Of a DNA stretch of 64,000 nucleotides, positions 53,767 to 62,018 are shown piece after piece. A program made the translations under genes and the position numbers. The DNA lies in NCBI GenBank assembly GCA_028826165.1, contig JAPDFW010000081.1:386001-450000 (forward strand), written 5' to 3'. Numbering within the stretch: position 1 is the stretch's first letter; the number at the start of each line of letters is the position of its first letter. This stretch comes from Anaeramoeba ignava (taxonomy: Eukaryota > Metamonada > Anaeramoebidae). The notes under the pieces are model-generated. The model was not told the DNA's origin and ran no database searches. It saw only the letters and a list, made by a program, of their open reading frames with translations.

Positions 53767-54522
53767 ATGAATTTATTTGAAAATTTTCCAACACAAATTA
53801 TTAACGATCAAAATTTAAAAGAAAATTTTGAAATTAAAGATCTTATTCAAGAATATGAATTAGAAAGTAAAAATAATAAATAATAATAAATTTAAATAAT
53901 AAATTTAAATAATAAATAATTTATAAATTTTTTCAAAACAAAATAAAAAGTTGAATTAAGAATTCAAATGTTAATTGCAAATGCTGAAAATTTAATTCAA
54001 GGTTTAAATAATTCCATTTCAATTGAATTGATGAGATTACCAACAAATATTAAACAAATGAAACTTAAAGACTTTGTTCAATTAAAAAAGGAAAAACAAG
54101 AAATTAAACAAGAAATTTCAACAAAAGAATTTTTATTAAATCTTAAAAAAACTGAAAAAAATCCAAAAATTAAAAAAAATGAAAAAATTCCCAAAAAAAT
54201 TCCAAAAAAAATTCCAAAAAAAGAAACAAATAAAAAAACAAAACCTCTTGCAAAATCTAAACAAATAACAAAAAATAAGTCAAAAACCACAAAGCAAAAA
54301 CCTATTCAAACTCAATCACAATCTCAAAATAATTTGAATGAAAATGTTCCACTTTCAGTTTTATTAAAACAAAAAGCTCAAAAAATGGAAGATGAATATT
54401 TTGGAAGATCAATGAAAAAGAAAAGTTTAAAAAGAGTTCCAAGAAAACAAACTCCCAGTTTTGTTTCTTCAGCCAAAAAAAATACAACTCAAAATTCTCG
54501 AATAATTAAAAAAAGAGTTTGA
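53767..54522 (+). CDS. Borealin-like protein (chromosomal passenger complex candidate)
   Basis: Two exons, 53767-53866 and 53951-54522 (223 residues). The helical N-terminal part, DLIQEYELEIELRIQ then LIQGLNNSISIELMRLP and MKLKDFVQL, follows the pattern of borealin (CDCA8): a helix with VEVRV, then NIEILRLPKALREMxWxDYF. That segment packs with INCENP and survivin and targets Aurora B to centromeres. The remainder is very Lys-rich and disordered (repeated KIPKK) with a basic Ser/Thr tail, as expected for a DNA-associated protein. The match covers only about 50 residues and was made from memory, so a different coiled-coil protein remains possible. It is the only plus-strand gene here without a TCAT element close upstream. 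Confidence 0.68.
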
Positions 54523-54616
54523 ATTAAATTTTGTAGTTGGCAAAAAATAAATAAAAAATTAAACAAAAAACAAAAAAAATTTTCATTTTTCATTTTTCTT
54601 TTTTTTAAAAAAAGAA
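54523..54616. promoter_or_regulatory. Promoter of the second ankyrin-BTB gene
   Basis: 94 bp with TTTTCATTTTTCATTTTTC; the two TCAT elements have their A at 54585 and 54592, 32 and 25 bp before the ATG. Confidence 0.45.
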
Positions 54617-57600
54617 ATGGAATTAATTTCAAAAGCTATTCAAGAAAATAATATTGAATATTTAAAAGAAATTGAAACAATTACAGAAAATAAAATAGAA
54701 AACAAATTCATTTTACATTTTGCGATTGAAAAAAAAGTTCCAAAAGAAATAATTGAAAATTTAATTTCAAAAGGAATAAATCCTAATTTAATTGATGATT
54801 TAAGAAGAAATTCATTTCATATTGCAATTCTAAACAATTCAGAAAAAGATATTCTTGAACTTTTACTTTCTAATGGGATTAATATCAATTCAAAAACAAA
54901 AGACAATAAAACAGCTTTACATCTTGCTTGTGAAAATCCAAATATTTCCTTTCAAATTATTAAATATCTTATTGAAAATGGAATTGATATTAATTCAAAA
55001 ACAAAAGACAATAAAACAGCTTTACATCTTGCTTGTGAAAATCCAAATATTTCTTTTGAAATTATCAAATATCTTATTGAAAAAAGAATTAATATTAATT
55101 CAAAAACGGAATATGATAATAAAACAGCTTTACATATTGCTTGCAAAAATCCAAATGTTTCCATTCAAATTATTAAATTTTTTATTGAAAATGGAATTGA
55201 TATTAATTCAAAAGCAGAATATGATAATAAAACAGTTTTACATATTGCTTGTGAAAATCCAAATATTTCCATTCAAATTATTAAATTTCTTATTGAAAAT
55301 GGAATTGATATCAATTCAAAAACGGAATATGAAAATAAAACAGTTTTACATATTGCTTGCCAAAATCCAAAAATTTCCATTCAAATTATCAAATATCTTA
55401 TTGAAAATGGAATTGATATCAATTCAAAAGCAATTGATAATCAAACAGCTTTACATCTTGCTTGCCAAAATCCAAATCCATTTCATTTGAAATTATTAAA
55501 TTTATCATTGAAAAAGGAATTGATATTAATTCAAAAAAAAAAAACAATAATAAAACAGCTTTACATCTTGCTTGTGAAAATCCAAATCCATCATTTCAAA
55601 TTATCAAATATCTTGTTGAAAATGGAATTGATATCAATTCAAAAACAAATGATAATCAAACAGCTTTACATATTGCTTGCCAAAATCCAAATATTTCCAT
55701 TGAAATTATCAAATATCTTGTTGAAAATGGAATTGATATCAATTCAAAAACAGAATATGATAATCAAACAGCTTTACATATTGCTTGTGGAAATGAAAAT
55801 ATTTTCCATTCAAATTATCAAATATCTTGTTGAAAAAGGAATTGATATCAATGCAAAAACAAAAGAAAATAATGAAACAGTTTTACATTTTGCTTGTGAA
55901 AATCCAAATATTTCCATTCAAATTATCAAATTTCTTGTTGAAAATGGAATTGATATCAATGCAGTAACAAATGATAATCAAACAGCTTTACATATTGCTT
56001 GTGAAAACCCAAAAATTTCTTTTGAAATTATCAAATATCTTATTGAAAAAGGAATTGATATCAATTCAAAAGCAAAAGAAAATAATCAAACAGTTTTACA
56101 TATTGTTTGCCAAAATCCAAATCCATCATTTGAAATTATCAAATATCTTGTTGAAAAAGGAATTGATATCAAATGCAAAAACAAAAGATAATCAAACAGC
56201 TTTACATATTGTTTGCCAAAATCCAAATATTTCCTTTGAAATTATCAAATTTCTTATTGAAAATGGAATTGATATTAAATGCAACAACAAATGATAATCA
56301 AACAGCTTTACATCTTGCTTTCGAAAATCCAAATATTTCCATTGAAATTATCAAATATATTGTTGAAAAAGAAATTGATATTAGTTCACAATCAGAATAT
56401 GATAATGAAACAGCTTTACATATTGCTTTCCAAAATCCAAATCCATCATTTGAAATTATCAAATATCTTGTTGAAAAAGAAATTCATATAAATGCACCAA
56501 TATATTATCGTAATGAAATATTTTTACATCTTGCTTGCCAAAATCAGAAATTTTCCATTGAAATTATCAAATATCTTATTGAAAAAGAAATTGGTATCAA
56601 TGCAAAATCAGAATATTATAAAGAAACAGCTTTACATATTGCTTGCCTAAATCCAAATCCATCATTTGAAATTATCAAATTACTTGTTGAAAAAGGAATT
56701 GATATCAATGCAAAAGTAATTGATAATCAAACAGCTTTACATATTGCTTGCCAAAATGAAAAATTTTCTATTGAAATTATCAATTATCTTATTGAAAAAG
56801 GAATTGATATCAATGCAAAAGCAATTGATAATCAAACAGCTTTACATATTGCTTGCCTAAATCCAAATCCATCATTTGAAATTATCAAATTTCTTATTGA
56901 AAAAGGAATTGATATCAATTCAAAAACAGGATATTATAATAAAACAGCTTTACATCTTGCTTTCCAAAATCCAAATCCATCATTTGGAATTATCAAATTA
57001 CTTATTGAAAAAGGAATTGATATCAATTCAAAAACAGGATATCGTAGTCAAACAGTTTTACATTTTGCTTGCCAAAATGAAAATATTTCCATTCAAATTA
57101 TCAAATATCTTGTTGAAAAAGGAATTGATATCAATGCAAAAACAGGATACGATAATAAAACAGCTTTACATCTTGCTTGCCAAAATGAAAATATTTCCAT
57201 TCAAATTATCAAATATCTTATTGAAAAAGGAATTGATATCAATGCAAAAGCAAAATATAATGAAACAGCTTTACATCTTGCTTGCCAAAATGAAAATATT
57301 TCTATTCAAATTATCAAATATCTTATTGAAAAAGGAATTAATATCAATGCAAAAACAAAGAAAAATAAAACAGCTCTTTTAATATCAATTGAAGAAAAAA
57401 GAAAAGATTTAGTTCAATTATTGTTGATGGATGATGTAAATGTTTTTGATTTAGAACTAAATGAAATCCAAAATGAATTGACTGAAATTTTCACTAAACT
57501 TTATTCAATTAATCAAGATATGAATAATTTATTATTAAATTCAAATGATAATTTCTCAGATTATCAAATTCAATCAAATGATGGATTCAAATTTAATACT

Positions 57601-58302
57601 CATAAATTGATTCTTTTAACAAGATTTGATAATAATGAATCAATTTTACAAAAATTTATTGATATTTGTTCTCAAAAATCAAAAGAAAAAGTTCAATTTG
57701 CTTTAAATTTTATTTATTCAGGATTTTTTGATTTTCATCAATTTAAACAAAAATTTAATCGAATTGATGATTCTAATTCTAATTCTAATTCTAATTCTAA
57801 TTCTAAATCTAATTCTAATTCTAAATCTGATTCTGAATCTAATTCTGATTCTGATTCTGATTCTGATTCTGATTCTGAATTCATTAAAATGAAAGAAAAT
57901 CAAAAAAGAGAATTATTTAATGAAATTGGATTTAGATTCAAATGGATTGAAACAAAAAAAGGAAGAAAAGGATTAATAAAAGATTTATCAAAATTATATC
58001 AACAAAATGAAACAAAAGATTTTACAATAATTTCTGAAGAAAAAGAAATCAAAGTTCATAAATTAATATTAATAATGAGAAGTGAATTATTTAAAGGAAT
58101 GTTTTTAAGTGTTCAAGATTCATCTAATCAAGTTCATGATTATTCAGGAAAATCATTTGAAACAATTCAACAATTTATTTATTTCTTTTATCATGATAAT
58201 TTTGATAAAGAAAAAGAAATTCCGAAAGAAATTAACCAAGAATTTAAAGATTTAAAAGAATATTTTCAATTAAATTCAAATTCAATAATTGATTTACTTT
58301 AA
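54617..58302 (+). CDS. Ankyrin-repeat BTB protein, coding frame broken by four small insertions (pseudogene or sequence errors)
   Basis: Paralogue of the gene at the left edge. It starts MELISKAIQENN and holds about 25 ankyrin repeats of 33-34 residues with very uniform codons (IEIIKYLIEKGIDINAK). The C-terminus has a first BTB (NTHKLILLTRFDNN), an S/N then S/D dipeptide run encoded by TCTAAT/TCTGAT repeats, and a second BTB (HKLILIMRSELFKGMFLSV). Comparison with neighbouring repeat units shows extra bases at four places: two near 55484, one T near 55803, one A near 56172 and one A near 56277. The sum is five, so the start frame and the BTB frame do not agree. All four lie in the ankyrin array at short A or T runs, which fits either a decaying gene or long-read consensus errors. 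Outside these points the frame is fully open. Confidence 0.85.
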
Positions 58303-58377
58303 AAATTTAATTTTAAATCAATTCCAAATTTTTTCATTTTTTTCATTTTTTTTCATTTTTTTTTCATTTTTTTTCAA
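58303..58377. promoter_or_regulatory. Promoter of aminoacylase-1
   Basis: 75 bp containing four TTTTCATTTTT copies whose A bases lie 42, 33, 23 and 12 bp before the ATG at 58378. Confidence 0.5.
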
Positions 58378-60486
58378 ATGAATTCAAAAGACGAAAGAGT
58401 TCTTAATAAATTTAAACAATATCTTCAAATTCAAACAGTTCATCCAAATCCAAATTATGAAGAAGCAATAAAAGTAAAAACAAAAAAAAAAGGAAAGAAA
58501 ATGAAAAATTTTGAATTAACAAAAAATAAAAAAAAGTTTTTAGAAAATTATTCAAAAGAATTTTTATTAAATTTTGAAAGTTTTGAATTAGTCAAAGATA
58601 ATCCTATTGGACATATTTTTATTGAAGGAACTGAACCAAATATTCCTAGTATTTTACTTAATAGTCATATTGATGTAGTTCCAGCTGATACAAATAATTG
58701 GAAGTTTGATCCTTTTAGTGCAAAAGAAGAAGATAATAAAATTTATGGTTTGATTTTTAAGTTTGATTTTTGATTTTAATTTTAATTTTAATTTTAATTT
58801 TAATTTTAATTTTAATTAAAAAAGCAAGAGGAACTCAAGATGTAATTATTATTTCTTCTTCTCTTTCTTAATTTTTATACAAATTTATATTTATTTTTTC
58901 TTTCTTTACTTTTTTTAGATGAAATGTGTAGGAATTCAACATTTAGAATCAATTGGAAGATTAGTTGAATCAGGATTTAAATTCAAAAGATCTATTCATA
59001 TTACGTAATTTAATTTTTATAAAATCAATTGTTTAATTTTTTAATTTTTTAATTATATAAAATAAATATAGTTTTGTTCCTGGTGAAGAAGTTGGTGGTC
59101 ATGTTGGAATGGAAATGTTGGTAAAATCTGGAATTATCAAAAAGTGGAATATTGGGTAATTCTAATTTCTTTTTTGTTTTTATTCAATATTTATTATAAA
59201 TTTTATTTTATTTAAAATAAATAGAGTTGCTTTTGATGAAGGATTAGCAAATCCATCAGAAAAATTTACAGTATTTTATGGCGGTATATTTCCAAATTTA
59301 TTTAATATTTAATATTTAATATTTAATGTTTAATATTTATTATTTAATATTTAATATTTAATATTTAATATTTAATATTTAATATTTAATATTTAATATT
59401 TAATATTTAATATTTAATATTTAATATTTAATATTTAATATTTATTTAATATTTATTTAATATTTAATATTTAATATTTAATATTTAATATTTATTTAAT
59501 ATTTAATATTTAATATTTATTTAATATTTATTTAATATTTAATATTTAATATTTATTTAATATTTATTATTTATTATTTAATATTTAATATTTAATATTT
59601 AATATTTATTTATTATTTAATATTTAATATTTAATATTTAATATTTAATATTTAATATTTATAGAAAAAGCACCTTGGTGGATTTTATTCACAGCAGAAG
59701 GAAATGTTGGACATGGTTCACAATTCATTGAAAACACAGCAATCCAAAAAATTTATTCTGTTATGACTAAACTTACAGAATTTCGAAACAAACAACTTGA
59801 AATTTTAAAAAAAGATCCAAACAAAACAATATCAGATGTTCATACACTCAATATTACACAAATCAAAGCAGCAACACCATCAGAAAAATCTATCAATGTG
59901 ATTCCTAGTAAAGCTACTCTTGCTTGTGATATTAGAATTACTCCAAAAAAATCAATGGAAGAAATTCAAAAACTTATTGATGAAATTTGTGAATCTTGTA
60001 ATGTTCAATACCAGTTCCTTCAACATACCCCTATTAATAATCTCACAGACTTGGAATCGCAATGGTTTAAAACTTTTGAATCAAGTTGTAAAGAACTTGG
60101 TATTGAAATTGAACCTCAAATTTTTCCTGTAAATAAGAAAAAGAAAATATTTGATTTTATTTTGAATTTTGAATTTTGATTTTGATTTTTTTTATTTCTT
60201 ATTTTTTAGGCTGCTACTGATTCAAGATATTTAAGACAATTAGGAATTCCTGCAATTGGATTTAGTCCAATGAATAATACACCAAGTATTTTTTAATTTT
60301 ATCATTTTAAATCAAAAAAAAAAAATAATTAAAAAAGTGGAACAAAAATTAATTTAATTTTAATTTTAATTTTTTATTTTTAAATTAGTTTTACTTCATG
60401 GAAACAATGAATTTCTTGATCGAGATATCTTTTTAAAAGGAGTTCATTATTTTATGAAAATTTTTAGTGATATTTCAAAAATTTAA
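58378..60486 (+). CDS. ACY1: Aminoacylase-1 (M20 zinc peptidase family)
   Basis: Nine exons: 58378-58473, 58537-58747, 58825-58841, 58919-59004, 59072-59155, 59225-59283, 59665-60128, 60210-60285, 60389-60486 (396 residues; human ACY1 has 408). It follows ACY1 throughout: YLQIQTVHPNPNYEEAIKFL, ILLNSHIDVVP with zinc His and Asp, ARGTQDMKCVGIQ with the bridging Asp, VPGEEVGGHVGME with the catalytic Glu pair, FDEGLANP, EKAPWW, and the C-terminal AATDSRYLRQ, GFSPMNNTPILLHGNNE with the last zinc His. The enzyme hydrolyses N-acetylated amino acids in the cytosol. Exon 3 is only 17 bp (encoding ARGTQD with one base from exon 2). Intron 6 is a 381-bp AATATTT repeat; the other introns are short. Confidence 0.94.
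59284..59664. repeat. 7-bp repeat intron 6 of ACY1
   Basis: 381 bp of AATATTT with occasional TATTTATT interruptions, from GTATAT at 59284 to TTATAG at 59664. Confidence 0.9.
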
Positions 60487-60560
60487 AAAGAAGAAAAAAA
60501 AAAAAGATTTAATAAAAATTTTTTTTCATTTTTTTTCATTTTTTTTTCATTTTTTGTTTT
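60487..60560. promoter_or_regulatory. Promoter of the kelch gene
   Basis: 74 bp with three TTTTTTCATTTTT copies; A bases 33, 23 and 12 bp before the ATG, almost the same spacing as in the preceding ACY1 promoter. Confidence 0.5.
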
Positions 60561-61670
60561 ATGAAAAAATCAACTAAAAAATTTCTTGATTGGAAAAAAA
60601 TAATTCCAAAATCACAAGAAAATCCAATTGGAGTAGCAAAATCAGGCATATATTTTGATTCAGAATTGAATAAAATATATATTTTTGGAGGATCTGAATT
60701 AGATTCAACAAAAGAAGCTAAATTAATGAATCAATTTTTTTCATTTGATTTGCAAGAACAAATATGGGAAAAAATAGAGCCAACAAGCAAAAAATCACCC
60801 AAACCAAGATCTGCACTTTCAATGTGTGGATTCAAAAATAAAATGTGGATTTTTGGAGGACATTTTGAATCAAAATTTTATAATGATTTATGGGAATTCA
60901 ATTCACAAACAAATGAATGGAAAAAAATCAAAACTGACAACAATGAATCCCAACCTGAACCAAGATATTCGCATTCAATAATCTACCACAATGCATATAT
61001 CTATGTCTTTGGAGGAGTTTTATCTGATGGATCAAGAAAAAATGATGTTTGGAAATTTAACACATTAGAACCTAAATGGGAAATAATTAAAACAAAAGGA
61101 AAAATTCCTGATCCAAGATCTTCTCACACTTGCCATATCTATGAAGACAATTTGCTTATATTCGGAGGCCTTGATAAATCAGTAGTTAAATCGATGGAAA
61201 TTTTCTTGCTTGATTTGAAATTATTTGAATGGAAACAAATTCATCCTATTTTGGATATTCCGGCAATTGGAGGTCATATTTCAATGATTTATGAAAATCA
61301 ATATCTTGTTTGTTTTGGTGGATTTTCTTGGCATTCTCGATATTCTAATAAATTGAGTTATTATGATTTGAAATCAAATGAATGGTTTTTATATCAATAT
61401 TATCAAAACCAACTTGAAAAAAATCTAAAAGAAAAAAATCAAAAAGAAAAAAATCTAAAAGAAAATCAACTTGAAAAAACCAAAAATTCTGTTCCTTCTC
61501 CAAGATTTGGTTCTGTTGGTTGTCATATTTCTCGTTCTTCTTTCTTTGTTTTTGGTGGTCAATATGAAAATTCTATTTCTTATGATGAAATTTGGATTTT
61601 TTCTTTCGAACATGAATTAGTTTGTGATTTTCGAAATTTTTTGGAATTAAAAGTTTTAGTTGATTTTTAA
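60561..61670 (+). CDS. Kelch-repeat protein
   Basis: A single exon of 369 residues with six kelch blades, each with the hydrophobic-FGG signature (IYIFGGSE, MWIFGGHF, IYVFGGVL, LLIFGGLD, LVCFGGFS, FFVFGGQY) and a downstream Trp (EQIWEKI, TNEWKKI, EPKWEII, LFEWKQI). A K/E/N-rich insertion (LKEKNQKEKNLKE) lies between the last two blades. There is no BTB domain, so it is not a KLHL-type adaptor, and no other domain is attached. Kelch propellers serve as protein-binding platforms; the partner here is unknown. The gene is not far above background in GC and has no intron. Confidence 0.9.
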   Translation: MKKSTKKFLDWKKIIPKSQENPIGVAKSGIYFDSELNKIYIFGGSELDSTKEAKLMNQFFSFDLQEQIWEKIEPTSKKSPKPRSALSMCGFKNKMWIFGGHFESKFYNDLWEFNSQTNEWKKIKTDNNESQPEPRYSHSIIYHNAYIYVFGGVLSDGSRKNDVWKFNTLEPKWEIIKTKGKIPDPRSSHTCHIYEDNLLIFGGLDKSVVKSMEIFLLDLKLFEWKQIHPILDIPAIGGHISMIYENQYLVCFGGFSWHSRYSNKLSYYDLKSNEWFLYQYYQNQLEKNLKEKNQKEKNLKENQLEKTKNSVPSPRFGSVGCHISRSSFFVFGGQYENSISYDEIWIFSFEHELVCDFRNFLELKVLVDF

Positions 61671-62018
61671 AACTAAAAAAGTTTTTTTTTTTTGTTTTGA
61701 AATTCAATAAAATTCAATAAGAAAATAAAAGAAAAGAAAATATTTTTTTTATTTAAAAAGTGGATCAAAAAAAACTCAAAATTTCTTCTTTTTTTTTTTT
61801 TTGGAAAAGTAAAAAAGTAAAAAAAAAAAAAAACAAAATAATGTTTAAAAACAAAAAAATTTGATAAAAAAAAAAAACGAATTTTTCATTTAAATTTTTC
61901 TTTTTCAATTAAAATTTTTCAACTAATTTTAAATTAAAATTTTCCTTTTTTTTGAATTAAAATTTTCTTTTTGAATTAAAATTTTCTTTTTAGATTAAAA
62001 TTTTCTTTTTAGATTAAA
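61671..62018. other. Convergent 3' intergenic region
   Basis: 348 bp of long A- and T-runs between two facing stops. Near 61940-62015 there are about four copies of a 22-bp unit, GATTAAAATTTTCTTTTTA. No gene is visible. Confidence 0.6.

Noticed and set aside
54855-57382. Plus-strand frames with repeated ILLAKIQI-type sequence inside the ankyrin gene
   Set aside because: They are out-of-frame readings of ankyrin repeats (LHLACQN shifted by one base). The same applies to the short frames on both strands over 158-5322.
12090-61765. CCACTTTTTT / AAAAAGTGG near several gene ends as a terminator motif
   Set aside because: Seen at about 12096, 12213, 17036 and 61757, but also inside an ACY1 intron near 60334, and orientation is inconsistent; not enough support.
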